Source: Phenylobacterium parvum (GTDB taxonomy: Bacteria > Pseudomonadota > Alphaproteobacteria > Caulobacterales > Caulobacteraceae). Taken from it: 64,000 nucleotides of DNA. Where the stretch lies: assembly GCF_003150835.1 (NCBI RefSeq), contig NZ_CP029479.1:62001-126000 (forward strand). The letters run 5' to 3'. Made by a program: the position numbers and the translations under genes. The notes below the pieces were generated by a model that did no database searches, was not told the DNA's origin, and was given only the letters and a program-made list of their open reading frames with translations. Shown piece by piece: positions 1 to 7,900 of the stretch; positions within the stretch are counted from its first letter, which is position 1, and every line of letters begins with the position of its first letter.

Positions 1-1662
1 CGGCATGGGCTTGCCGGTCTTGTGGTGCAGGGCGAAGCGGTTGAGCACCTCCGGCGTCGGCAGCCAGTGCTCGTTCACCTGAGAGGGGAACTCCACATAG
101 TCGCGCGAGACCGCCGTACCGGACAGGGTCGGGTAGGTCACCGCGGAGTTGAGGCCGTGCAGGGCGTGGCCAAACTCGTGGAACAGGGTCTCGGCGTCAT
201 CCCAGGAGATCAGGACCGGCTCGCCGGGGGCCCCCTTCACGAAGTTGGAGTTGTTGGAGACGATGGTGGTGACCCTGCCGCCGAAGTTCCTCTGGTCCCG
301 GTAGGCGTTCATCCAGGCGCCGGAACGCTTGCCCGGACGGGCGTAGGGATCGAAGTACCAGAGGCCCACGTGCTGGCCCTCGCGGCCCTTGACCTCCCAG
401 ATGCGGATGTCGGGGTGGGCGACCGGCAGGCCCTTCACCTCCTCGAACCCGAAGCCGAAGAGCTGGCCGGCGGCCCAGAACATCCCCTCGCGCAGGTTGT
501 CGAGCTGCAGGTAGCCCTTCACCTCGTTCATATCGAGGTCGTACTTCGCCGTCCGGACCTTCTCGGCATAGTAGCGGTAGTCCCAGGGCTCGATCTTCAC
601 GCCCAGCTTCTCGGTGTCGGCAAGGGCCTGCATCTCGGCCACTTCCTCGCGGACCCGGGCGGTGGCCGCCGGCCAGACCCGCATCATCAGCTCCATCGCC
701 TTCTCGGGCGTACCCGCCATGGTGTCGGACAGGCGCCAGTGGGCGTGGGTGGCGTAGCCCAGCAGCTTCGCCCGCTCGGCCCGCAGCTTCAGGATCTGGC
801 GGATCAGTCCGTTGTTGTCCTTGGCGTCGCCGTTGTCGCCCCGGCTGTAATAGGTGCGCCAGACCTTCTCGCGCAGGTCACGCCGCGCCGAATAGGTCAG
901 GAAGGGGTCCATGGACGAGCGGGTGTTGAGGATGGCCCATTCGCCCTTGCGTCCCCGCGCTTCCGCCGCGCCGGCGGCGGCGGCGCGCACGTCGTCGGGC
1001 AGGCCGGTCAGCTCGGCCTCGGACTTCAGGTAGAGGACATAGTCGGTCTCGTCGGCCAGCAGGTTCTGGCTGAACCGGGTGTAGAGGCCCGCCAGCTCCT
1101 GGTTGATCGCCGCCACCCGGGTCTTCTGCGGCCCGGTCAGCCGGGCGCCGGCGCGGACGAAGCGGGTGTGGTGGACCCACATCAGCCGGTGCTGCTCGGG
1201 GGTCAGCCCGGCCTGGGCGCCCTTGGTGTAGACCGCGTCGATGCGACGGAAGAGGGCGGCGTTCTGGAGGATGGCGTCCTGGTGGGCCGCCAGCAGGGGC
1301 TCCACGGCTTCCTCGACCTTCTGGACATCCGACGAGGCCAGGGTGTTGGTCCAGATGAAGTAGTAGGTCAGGACCCGGGCCGTCATCTGGCCCGTCAGCT
1401 CCAGGGCCTCGATGGTGTTGGCGAAGGTCGGCGGCGCCCTGTTGCCCGCGATGGCGTCGATCTCCGCCCGCTCGGCCGCGAGGGCCTGTTCGATCGCGCC
1501 GCGGAAGTCCTGGACCCGCACCTTGTCGAAGGCCGGGACCCCGCCGTAGGGGCCGGTCCAGGGCTGGGTCAGCGGATTGGCCGCCGCCGCCAGTGCGTTC
1601 AGGGGCAGGGCCTGGGCGGCGGCGAGGGCGCCGGAGGCGGCGAGGAAGGTGCGGCGCTTCAT
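1..1662 (-). CDS. dcp: M3 family peptidyl-dipeptidase (Dcp-like), C-terminus cut by window edge
   Basis: Zinc metallopeptidase of the thimet/Dcp (M3A) family that removes dipeptides from peptide C-termini. 554 codons are visible without a stop. E. coli Dcp is about 680 residues, so roughly the last fifth lies outside the window. The zinc motif HEFGH is at residues 495-499, followed by ALHGL as in Dcp. The N-terminus MKRRTFLAASGALAAAQA has a twin-arginine followed by TFL and a hydrophobic stretch, so Tat export to the periplasm is likely (inference). The ATG at 1660-1662 starts this signal. It is divergent from murI with 139 bp between the starts. Confidence 0.9.
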   Translation of the reverse strand, partial: MKRRTFLAASGALAAAQALPLNALAAAANPLTQPWTGPYGGVPAFDKVRVQDFRGAIEQALAAERAEIDAIAGNRAPPTFANTIEALELTGQMTARVLTYYFIWTNTLASSDVQKVEEAVEPLLAAHQDAILQNAALFRRIDAVYTKGAQAGLTPEQHRLMWVHHTRFVRAGARLTGPQKTRVAAINQELAGLYTRFSQNLLADETDYVLYLKSEAELTGLPDDVRAAAAGAAEARGRKGEWAILNTRSSMDPFLTYSARRDLREKVWRTYYSRGDNGDAKDNNGLIRQILKLRAERAKLLGYATHAHWRLSDTMAGTPEKAMELMMRVWPAATARVREEVAEMQALADTEKLGVKIEPWDYRYYAEKVRTAKYDLDMNEVKGYLQLDNLREGMFWAAGQLFGFGFEEVKGLPVAHPDIRIWEVKGREGQHVGLWYFDPYARPGKRSGAWMNAYRDQRNFGGRVTTIVSNNSNFVKGAPGEPVLISWDDAETLFHEFGHALHGLNSAVTYPTLSGTAVSRDYVEFPSQVNEHWLPTPEVLNRFALHHKTGKPMP

Positions 1663-1801
1663 GGGAACTCCGTCTGGCGAGGTGTCTGGCTGGCGAGCCG
1701 TTCCGCCTGAGATAGGCGCGTCCGGGCGCGGCGTCACCTGACAGGTCCGTCATGTGTCGAGGGGCTCTGGCGCGGCGCCCCCGGGCGGGCTAGTCGGAGG
1801 C

Positions 1802-2653
1802 ATGGCGATCGGCGTCTTTGATTCCGGGATTGGCGGCCTCAGCGTGCACCGCAGGCTGGTGGAGCGGTTCCCCCGCGCCGACTTCGTCTACCTGGCCGAC
1901 CAGGCCAACACCCCCTACGGGGGCCGTTCGGGCGAGGAGATCGTCGACCTGACCCGGGCCGGCTGCGAGCGCCTGTTCGCACAGGGCTGCGACCTGGTGA
2001 TCCTGGCCTGCAACACCGCCTCGGCCATCGCCCTGCGCCGGCTGCAGCAGACCTGGCTGCCCGGGGTGCGGGCGGCGCGCGGGCGGCCGACCAATGTGCT
2101 GGGCATCATCGTCCCCACCATCGAGGCCGCCACCGGCCTGCCCTGGGAGCACGAGGCCGAGCGCCGGGGCGACAAGGTCGAGAAACTGGACGTCCTGGCG
2201 GTCTTCGCGACCCCGGCCACGGCCGCCTCCCGCGTGTACGAGATCGAGATCGACAAGCGCCGCCAGGACGTGGCGGTCTTTGTCGAGCCCTGCCCCGAGC
2301 TCGCTGGCCAGATCGAGTCCGGGGCGGCCCGGCCGTTGCTGGAGGCCAGTGTGGCGGCCCATGTCGAGGCCGTGACCCGGCGGATCGGGCGGGCGCCCGA
2401 CCGGGCGATCCTGGGCTGCACCCACTACGAGATCATCTCCGACGTCTTCCGGGCGGCGCTGAAGCCCGGCACGCCCCTGGTCCACCAGCCGGACGCCACC
2501 GCTGCGGCCCTCGCCGCCTACCTGGAGCGGCGGCCGGAATACGCGGTCGGCGACGACGGGCGGCGGGTCTTCCTGACCACCGGCGCCCCCGGCCTCCAGC
2601 ACGACCTGGCCGAGGCCTTCTGGGGCGCGCCCCTGAGGTTCGGTCCCGCCTGA
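1802..2653 (+). CDS. murI: Glutamate racemase
   Basis: Converts L-glutamate to D-glutamate for peptidoglycan precursor synthesis in the cytoplasm. 283 residues, usual for the family. The N-terminal FDSGIGGLSV carries the catalytic-site Asp7. The two acid-base cysteines are C70 (LACNTAS) and C206 (GCTHYE). The start is the ATG at 1802, one base after a GGAGG; an in-frame upstream GTG/ATG extension (to 1754) adds a Gly/Pro stretch with no family similarity and is rejected. It is followed 53 bp later by a GST-like gene on the same strand. No regulatory site is visible. Confidence 0.95.
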   Translation: MAIGVFDSGIGGLSVHRRLVERFPRADFVYLADQANTPYGGRSGEEIVDLTRAGCERLFAQGCDLVILACNTASAIALRRLQQTWLPGVRAARGRPTNVLGIIVPTIEAATGLPWEHEAERRGDKVEKLDVLAVFATPATAASRVYEIEIDKRRQDVAVFVEPCPELAGQIESGAARPLLEASVAAHVEAVTRRIGRAPDRAILGCTHYEIISDVFRAALKPGTPLVHQPDATAAALAAYLERRPEYAVGDDGRRVFLTTGAPGLQHDLAEAFWGAPLRFGPA

Positions 2654-2706
2654 CCCGGCGCGATTGGCGCTACCCTTGGGCCGCCGGGCGCGGCAAGATG
2701 GGTCCC

Positions 2707-3321
2707 ATGAAGCTGCTCCTGTCCCCCGCCTCGCCCTATGCCCGCAAGGTCTGGCTGGCCGCCGCCGAACTGGGCCTTGCCGACCGGATCGAGACGCTGA
2801 ACGCCTCGGCCTCGCCGGTGGCTGACAACCCTGAGCTCTCGGCCCTGAATCCCCTGGGCAAGATCCCGGTCCTGGTGACCGACGATGGCCAGGCCCTCTA
2901 CGACAGCCGGGTGATCGCCGACTATCTCGACAGCCTGACCCCGCGACGGCTCTGCCCGGCCGACGGCCCGGCGCGGTGGACCGTCCAGACCCTGCACGCC
3001 GCCGCCGACGGCCTCCTGGATGCGGCCCTCCTCGCCCGCTACGAGGAGGCGCTCCGACCCGAGCCCCTCCGCTGGGCCGACTGGCGCCAGGGGCAGGGCG
3101 AGAAGATCCGCCGGGTCCTTGACCTCCTCGAGGCCGCCGACCTCAAGGCCGGGGACGACGCCCGGATCTGCGACATCGCGGCGGCCTGCGCCCTCGGCTA
3201 CCTGGACTTTCGTTTCGCCGCCGAGCCCTGGCGGGACAGCCGGCCGCGCCTGGCCGCCTTCTTCGAGGCCTTCACCCGGCGCCCGGCCTGGGCGCTGAGC
3301 GATCCGGCGCGCGCCGCGTGA
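2707..3321 (+). CDS. Glutathione S-transferase family protein
   Basis: About 204 residues with the two-domain GST layout. The thioredoxin-fold N-terminus reads LLSPASPYARKVW, with Ser/Tyr in the position of the usual S-P-[FY]-x-R-K-V motif. An NPLGKIPVL segment near residues 52-60 (conserved cis-Pro) and a YDSRVI glutathione-contact segment follow. An all-helical C-terminal half comes next. The start is set at the second ATG (2707), where the fold begins; 2698 is an alternative three codons upstream. The substrate cannot be told. The stop overlaps the GTG start of the next gene (GTGA), suggesting translational coupling. Confidence 0.85.
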   Translation: MKLLLSPASPYARKVWLAAAELGLADRIETLNASASPVADNPELSALNPLGKIPVLVTDDGQALYDSRVIADYLDSLTPRRLCPADGPARWTVQTLHAAADGLLDAALLARYEEALRPEPLRWADWRQGQGEKIRRVLDLLEAADLKAGDDARICDIAAACALGYLDFRFAAEPWRDSRPRLAAFFEAFTRRPAWALSDPARAA

Positions 3322-3731
3322 GCGACCCCGCCTACCCGTCCGGGGCCCGCGAGACCTTCGCCGCCCGCTACCTGACCGCCGAGGGCAGGCTGGATCGCCG
3401 GGGATTCCTGGTCTCGGGCCTCATCCTCCTGGGCGTCGCCGTGCTCTACGATGCGGTGTCGGCCGGGCCCCTGCAGTGGATCACGGGCTGGCTGGCCTGG
3501 CCCCTCCTGGTCTGGATCGGGGCCTGCCTGCTGGCCCGCCGGCTGCACGACCGGGGCCGGAACGGCTGGATCGCGGCGGTCATCCTGGCGGCCCTGGTGG
3601 CGGTCTGGCCGCAGCCCTCGGGCTTCCTGGACTTCCCCTTCGTGCTGATCCTGGTCTGGGCGGGGGTGGAGCTGGGCGTCATGACCGGCGAGCCGGGGGT
3701 GAACCGCTATGGACCCCCGCCGCGCGGCTGA
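3318..3731 (+). CDS. DUF805 family inner-membrane protein
   Basis: 137 residues. The DUF805 hallmarks are a GRLDRRGFLVSG-like entry, RRLHDRGRNGW between hydrophobic segments, and a C-terminal NRYGPPP. There are three to four predicted membrane segments, roughly residues 30-50, 55-75, 80-97 and 101-120. The molecular role of the family is unknown. The GTG start at 3318 overlaps the upstream GST stop by 4 bp. The gene ends 8 bp from the convergent lipB stop, so the two transcripts must end in a very short shared space. Confidence 0.85.
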   Translation: MSDPAYPSGARETFAARYLTAEGRLDRRGFLVSGLILLGVAVLYDAVSAGPLQWITGWLAWPLLVWIGACLLARRLHDRGRNGWIAAVILAALVAVWPQPSGFLDFPFVLILVWAGVELGVMTGEPGVNRYGPPPRG

Positions 3732-3739
3732 GCGGCGAT

Positions 3740-4465
3740 TCAGCCGGGTGGATCGGCGGGTGCAAGGGCGCCAAACACCTCCCGGAAGGCCTGGCGCAGG
3801 GCCTCGTCGGCGTCGTCCATCGTGCAGGTCAGCCCCAGGTCGGCCAGGCTGGTCACCCCATGTTCGGTCTGGCCGCAGGGGACGATGCCGGAGAAGTGCG
3901 ACAGGTCCGGCTCCACGTTCATCGAGATTCCGTGGAAGGAGACCCAGCGGCGGATCTTGACCCCGATGGCGGCGATCTTGTCCTCCCGCGCGGGAAGGCC
4001 GGGGCTTCGCCGCTCGACCCACACCCCTACCCGGCCCTCGCGGACGGCGCCCTCGACGGCCAGCCGGGACAGGGCGTCGATGATCCAGGCCTCGAGGGCG
4101 GCCACGAAGGCGCGGACGTCCTTCCGCCGGGCCGAGAGGTCCAACATGACGTAGGCCACCCTCTGGCCGGGCCCATGATAGGTGAACTGGCCGCCGCGGC
4201 CGGTCTTGAAGACGGGGAAGCGGTCCGGATCCAGAAGGTCGGCGGCCTTGGCCGACACGCCCGCCGTGTAGAGGGGCGGGTGCTCCAGGAGCCAGACCAG
4301 CTCGCCCGCCTCGCCCCGGGCGATGGCCTCGGCCCGGGCCTCCATGGCCGCCAGCGCCTCCGCATACCCGACCCGTCCCCGCGAGACGGCCCAGCCGCAG
4401 GGGGCGCCGTCCGCCCGCCCGAAGACGGGCGCGGCGGCGACAGGATTTAACGTCCGGTCAATCAT
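3740..4465 (-). CDS. lipB: Octanoyl-[ACP]:protein octanoyltransferase LipB
   Basis: Transfers octanoate from acyl carrier protein to lipoyl domains of 2-oxoacid dehydrogenases, the first step of lipoate assembly. 241 residues. The catalytic Cys197 (IVPCGQ) and Lys163 (EDKIAAIG) are 34 residues apart, as in E. coli LipB (C169/K135). [13 protein letters not shown] at 89-101 is the substrate loop. The start is the ATG at 4463-4465 reading MIDRTL. The frame stays open upstream across the FliN-like gene and tRNA, but that part is a shadow. It is divergent from the FliN-like gene with 102 bp between the starts. Confidence 0.95.
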   Translation of the reverse strand: MIDRTLNPVAAAPVFGRADGAPCGWAVSRGRVGYAEALAAMEARAEAIARGEAGELVWLLEHPPLYTAGVSAKAADLLDPDRFPVFKTGRGGQFTYHGPGQRVAYVMLDLSARRKDVRAFVAALEAWIIDALSRLAVEGAVREGRVGVWVERRSPGLPAREDKIAAIGVKIRRWVSFHGISMNVEPDLSHFSGIVPCGQTEHGVTSLADLGLTCTMDDADEALRQAFREVFGALAPADPPG

Positions 4466-4567
4466 GTTGGCGCCAGTCTGTGTCTGCTTGAGTCGCCGTG
4501 CAAGCCGGCTGCTGCGCCGGGGGTGCGGCCCTGTAACTTCGCCTTGCGTCTCTGAGGGGGTCCCGCC

Positions 4568-4822
4568 TTGGGCCAGATCAACGCCGTCAACGTCGACATC
4601 GCCGTGGTGCTGGGCCGTTCCAACCTGCCCATGGCCCAGCTGCTCCGGATGGGCCGCGGCGCGGTGATCCCGCTGGATGCAGGGGTCCATGACGAGGTGT
4701 GGATCCTGGCCAACAACCACCCGGTGGCCCGTGGGGAAATCCAGATCAACGACGACCGCATCGCCATCACCGTGACCCGGGCGGCGGACGTCTATGACTT
4801 CATGGCCGGCGGCAATTCCTGA
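4568..4822 (+). CDS. Orphan FliN-like SpoA-domain protein
   Basis: 84 residues consisting of a single SpoA (FliM/FliN C-ring) domain. [28 protein letters not shown] and [15 protein letters not shown] match FliN beta-strand core signatures. In FliN this domain forms the lower flagellar C-ring or the type III sorting platform. The protein lacks the N-terminal extension of canonical FliN and no other flagellar gene is in the window. The start is TTG at 4568, seven bases after GAGGGGG; no in-frame ATG precedes the fold. It is followed by a short hairpin and tRNA-Leu. Its role in the flagellar motor is inferred only. Confidence 0.8.
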   Translation: MGQINAVNVDIAVVLGRSNLPMAQLLRMGRGAVIPLDAGVHDEVWILANNHPVARGEIQINDDRIAITVTRAADVYDFMAGGNS

Positions 4823-4835
4823 TCGGGCGGCTTCA

Positions 4836-4853
4836 CAAAGCCTTCCGGCTTTG
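4836..4853. terminator. Short hairpin after FliN-like gene
   Basis: Perfect 7-bp stem CAAAGCC/GGCTTTG with a TTCC loop, 13 bases after the FliN-like stop and 22 bases before tRNA-Leu. There is no U-tract, so it may be a weak terminator or an RNA-processing boundary. Confidence 0.35.
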
Positions 4854-4875
4854 GTAGGCCCGCCGCTCACCACGA

Positions 4876-4960
4876 GCGGTCGTGGCGGAATTGGTAGACG
4901 CGCAGCGTTGAGGTCGCTGTGGGGCAACCCGTGGAAGTTCGAGTCTTCTCGACCGCACCA
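4876..4960 (+). tRNA. tRNA-Leu (anticodon GAG)
   Basis: 85 nt with acceptor stem GCGGTCG/CGACCGC, discriminator A and encoded CCA. The D-arm reads TGGCGGAATTGGTAGACGC, typical of leucine tRNAs. The anticodon stem CAGCG/CGCTG encloses the loop TTGAGGT (anticodon GAG, reading CTC/CTT). A class II variable arm and a T-arm GTTCGAGTC follow. Confidence 0.97.
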
Positions 4961-5025
4961 GTGAGCCAAAGGGTCCAGGGACAAGGTCCGATCAGTCACG
5001 CATAGAGCCAGGAGGGCAGGTCCGC

Positions 5026-6456
5026 ATGAGCCGCGACGCCGAACACCCCCTGCGCGATGACGCGGCCCTGGTCCCGGCGCCTGCCGAGGACCTCGAGGAC
5101 CTCGCCCTTGGCGATGACTACGCTCTAAATCCGGACTTCGTCGCCCTGGTGGTGGACGCCGCCGACCGTGGCGACGCCGAGCGCCTGCGCGAGCTTCTGG
5201 CCGCCCTGCATCCCGCCGACGTCGCCGACCTGATGGGCTTCCTCTCAGCCGCCGACCGGGAGGAGGTGATGGCCCACCTCGACCCCGAGGCCCTGGCCGA
5301 GATCCTGGCGGAGATCGAGCCCGAGATCCGCGAGGACCTGCTCGAGCGCATGCCCTCGGCCACCCTGGTCCGGGCCCTGGGCGAGATGGACTCCGACGAC
5401 GCCGTCGACCTGGTCGAGGACCTCGAGGCCGACAAGCGGGCCCAGGTGCTGGCCGCCCTGCCGGACGTCGACCGCGCGGCCATCGAGACCTCCCTGGCCT
5501 ACGAGGACGAGACGGCCGGCCGCCTCATGCAGCGAGAGGTGGCCTCCGCCCCCCAGTTCTGGACGGTCGGCCAGGCCCTGGACCACTTCCTCGCGTCGGG
5601 CGAGGAGATGCCCGAGCTGTTCTTCGACGTCTATGTCGTCGACCCCTCGCACCGCCCCCTGGGCGGGGTGCCCGTCAGCCGCCTGCTGCGCCACGACCGC
5701 GACACGCCCCTGGCGCGGATCATGGAGCCCCTCACCGAGATTCCGGTCGGCATGGACCAGGAAGAGGCGGCCTACATCTTCAACAAGTACCACCTGATCT
5801 CCGCCCCCGTGGTGGAGCCGGGCGGTCGCCTTGTGGGCCAGCTCACCGTCGACGACATCGTCGGGGTCATCCGCGAGGAGGGCGAGGAGGACATCCTGGC
5901 CCTGGCCGGCGTGTCAGACGTCGGCCGCGACGCCAGCCTTGCGGGCGCCGTCCGCTCGCGCCTGCCCTGGCTGGTCCTCAACCTGGGCACTGCGGCCCTG
6001 GCCTCCAGCGTGATCGGCGCCTTCCAGGGGGCCATCGCCCAGGTCATCACCCTTGCCATCCTCATGCCCATCGTCTCGTCCCTGGGAGGCAACGCCGGCA
6101 CCCAGACCCTGGCCGTGGCGGTGCGGGCCCTGTCCAGCCGCGAGCTGAACGCCGCCAACTCCGCCCGGATCATCGGCCGCGAGGTCCTGACGGGGCTCCT
6201 GAACGGAACGGTCCTGGCCCTGCTGATGGCCGGCGCCGTCCTGGTCCTCTTCCAGGACACACGGCTCGCCCTGACCGTGGCGCTGGCCATCGTCGCCAAC
6301 TTCCTGGTCGCCGCCCTGGCGGGCATCTCCGCCCCCATCATCCTGGATCGCCTGGGCCGCGACCCGGCGGTCTCCTCCTCGGTGCTGGTGACCTTCGCCA
6401 CCGACTTCATGGGCTTTCTGGCCCTCCTGGGGATCGCCAGCCTGATCCTGCTGTAG
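5026..6456 (+). CDS. mgtE: Magnesium transporter MgtE
   Basis: 476-residue Mg2+ channel of the inner membrane. An acidic alpha-superhelical N domain (about 35-135, many Asp/Glu) is followed by two CBS domains (about 140-262). Five C-terminal membrane helices (about 295-476) include the pore signature [14 protein letters not shown] near residue 350. In the family, Mg2+ bound by the N and CBS domains closes the pore. The ATG start has AGGAGG at 5010-5015, ten bases upstream. The gene starts 65 bp after tRNA-Leu and is followed 49 bp later by ivd; whether the two share a transcript is not clear. Confidence 0.95.
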   Translation: MSRDAEHPLRDDAALVPAPAEDLEDLALGDDYALNPDFVALVVDAADRGDAERLRELLAALHPADVADLMGFLSAADREEVMAHLDPEALAEILAEIEPEIREDLLERMPSATLVRALGEMDSDDAVDLVEDLEADKRAQVLAALPDVDRAAIETSLAYEDETAGRLMQREVASAPQFWTVGQALDHFLASGEEMPELFFDVYVVDPSHRPLGGVPVSRLLRHDRDTPLARIMEPLTEIPVGMDQEEAAYIFNKYHLISAPVVEPGGRLVGQLTVDDIVGVIREEGEEDILALAGVSDVGRDASLAGAVRSRLPWLVLNLGTAALASSVIGAFQGAIAQVITLAILMPIVSSLGGNAGTQTLAVAVRALSSRELNAANSARIIGREVLTGLLNGTVLALLMAGAVLVLFQDTRLALTVALAIVANFLVAALAGISAPIILDRLGRDPAVSSSVLVTFATDFMGFLALLGIASLILL

Positions 6457-6505
6457 GTTTCGCCCGCCTCGCCCCTCCGGCGGGTGCGTGGTATGGCCTC
6501 CGGCC

Positions 6506-7663
6506 ATGAGCCAGCCGAACTTCGACTTCGCCCTCGGCGAGACCGCCGACGCCCTGAGGGCCTCGGTCGCCCGCTTCGCCGCCGAGCGCATCGCCCCGCG
6601 CGCCGCCGCCATTGACCGGGACAACGCCTTTCCCCGCGACCTCTGGCCGCAGATGGGCGCCCTGGGCCTCCTGGGGATCACGGTCGAGGCCGAGGACGGC
6701 GGGGCGGGCCTGGGCTATCTCGAGCACGTGGTGGCCATGGAGGAAATCTCCCGGGCCTCGGCCTCGGTAGGCCTGTCCTACGGCGCCCACTCCAACCTCT
6801 GCGTGAACCAGATCCGCCGCTGGGGAACCCCGGCCCAGAAGGCCCGCCATCTGCCCCGCCTGATCTCGGGCGAGCATGTCGGCGCCCTGGCCATGAGCGA
6901 GGCCGGTTCTGGCTCCGATGTCGTCTCCATGCGCCTGCGGGCCGAGAAACGCGGCGACCGCTACGTCCTCAACGGGACCAAGTTCTGGATCACCAACGGC
7001 CCCCACGCAGACGTCCTGGTGGTCTATGCCCGCACCGAGCCGGACGCCGGCCCCCGGGGCATCACCGCCTTCCTGGTGGAGCGCGGCATGGCCGGCTTCT
7101 CCACAAGCCCCAAGCTGGACAAGATGGGCATGCGCGGCTCCGACACGGCTGAACTGGTCTTCCAGGACTGCGAGGTGCCGGAAGAGAATGTCATGGGCCC
7201 CGTCAACGGCGGCGTCGGCGTCCTGATGAGCGGCCTGGACTACGAGCGGGCCGTTCTGGCGGCGGGACCCCTCGGCATCATGCAGGCCTGCCTGGACCTG
7301 GTCCTGCCCTATGTGCGGGAGCGGAAACAGTTCGGCCAGGCCATCGGCGCCTTCCAGCTCATGCAGGCCAAGGTGGCGGACATGTACGTGGCCCTGAACT
7401 CGGCCCGGGCCTATGTCTACGCCGTGGCGCGGGCCTGCGACGCGGGCCTGGCCACCCGCCACGACGCCGCCGGCGCCATCCTCCTGGCCTCGGAGAACGC
7501 CGTGAAGGTGGCGCTGGAGGCCATCCAGGCCCTGGGCGGCGCCGGCTACACCCGCGACTTCCCCGCCGAGCGCCTGATGCGCGACGCAAAGCTCTATGAC
7601 ATCGGCGCCGGCACCAACGAGATCCGCCGCTACCTGATCGGCCGCGAGCTGATCGGCGCCTAA
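6506..7663 (+). CDS. ivd: Isovaleryl-CoA dehydrogenase
   Basis: FAD-dependent acyl-CoA dehydrogenase converting isovaleryl-CoA to 3-methylcrotonyl-CoA in leucine breakdown. 385 residues. The catalytic base is E247 in [14 protein letters not shown], the position characteristic of isovaleryl-CoA dehydrogenases (ordinary short/medium-chain enzymes carry the Glu nearer the C-terminus). [10 protein letters not shown] (130-139) and the C-terminal [19 protein letters not shown] are family signatures. The start is the ATG at 6506; an in-frame GTG at 6488 adds six unlikely residues. The next step of the pathway is encoded by mccB/mccA beyond the patatin gene, which fits the assignment. Confidence 0.93.
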   Translation: MSQPNFDFALGETADALRASVARFAAERIAPRAAAIDRDNAFPRDLWPQMGALGLLGITVEAEDGGAGLGYLEHVVAMEEISRASASVGLSYGAHSNLCVNQIRRWGTPAQKARHLPRLISGEHVGALAMSEAGSGSDVVSMRLRAEKRGDRYVLNGTKFWITNGPHADVLVVYARTEPDAGPRGITAFLVERGMAGFSTSPKLDKMGMRGSDTAELVFQDCEVPEENVMGPVNGGVGVLMSGLDYERAVLAAGPLGIMQACLDLVLPYVRERKQFGQAIGAFQLMQAKVADMYVALNSARAYVYAVARACDAGLATRHDAAGAILLASENAVKVALEAIQALGGAGYTRDFPAERLMRDAKLYDIGAGTNEIRRYLIGRELIGA

Positions 7664-7680
7664 GTCCCGCCGGAACGGAT

Positions 7681-7736
7681 GAGGGGCCGCCCCGTCGCCG
7701 GAACGGCCCCTCCATTGTCGGACCGCCCTGCGGTCC
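7681..7736. terminator. Pair of hairpins between ivd and the small ORF
   Basis: GAGGGGCCG (7681-7689) pairs with CGGCCCCTC (7704-7712). GGACCGC (7720-7726) pairs with GCGGTCC (7730-7736) around a CCT loop. Both lie between the ivd stop and the converging small ORF and could serve either strand. There is no strong U-tract. Confidence 0.5.
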
Positions 7737-7749
7737 CGCAACCCGTCGC

Positions 7750-7818
7750 CTAGGCGCGCGCCTCTCCGACGGAGGTCCAGGTCACGGTTTCCGCATGCGG
7801 ATGAAGACAATGAGACAC
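7750..7818 (-). CDS. Candidate 22-residue small protein or leader peptide with an extended Shine-Dalgarno
   Basis: GTG start at 7816-7818, 22 codons, TAG stop at 7750-7752. The peptide starts SHCLHPHAE, rich in His/Cys, and continues ETVTWTSVGEARA. Directly upstream on the minus strand is GAAAGGAGGTGATCCA: GGAGG is 7 bases from the GTG. On the plus strand this run reads as the 3' end of alphaproteobacterial 16S rRNA (CTGGATCACCTCCTTTC), giving near-perfect anti-SD pairing. An imperfect inverted repeat (GGTTGGCC/GGCCAGCC, 7838-7858) precedes it and two hairpins follow. It lies 82 bp downstream of the patatin gene on the same strand. Function unknown; it could be a leader peptide with no coding gene directly behind it. 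Confidence 0.55.
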   Translation of the reverse strand: MSHCLHPHAETVTWTSVGEARA

Positions 7819-7900
7819 TGGATCACCTCCTTTCAATGGTTGGCCAAGGTGGCCAGCCTGCGCCTGCTTCGCCCGTCCTGACAAGTCGGGCCGCGTCACG

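Noticed and set aside
22-1710. 562-codon plus-strand open frame opposite the M3 peptidase
   Set aside because: The minus strand carries HEFGH and a Tat signal in an intact frame; the plus frame shows only shadow composition.
3740-4999. A 419-codon open frame on the minus strand running from lipB through tRNA-Leu, with a [17 protein letters not shown]-type stretch
   Set aside because: The upstream part is antisense to the FliN-like gene and the tRNA-Leu; that peptide is the well-known shadow of a leucine tRNA. LipB starts at 4465.
7820-7835. Fragment of a 16S rRNA gene (CTGGATCACCTCCTTTC)
   Set aside because: Only the last ~17 bases match; no further rRNA sequence lies upstream and no 23S or tRNA genes follow. 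It is better read as an extended Shine-Dalgarno on the other strand.
7801-7881. 26-codon plus-strand ORF MKTMRHWITSFQWL...
   Set aside because: It has no ribosome site at a useful distance (GGAGG lies some 30 bases upstream); the minus-strand small ORF over the same bases has an ideal one.
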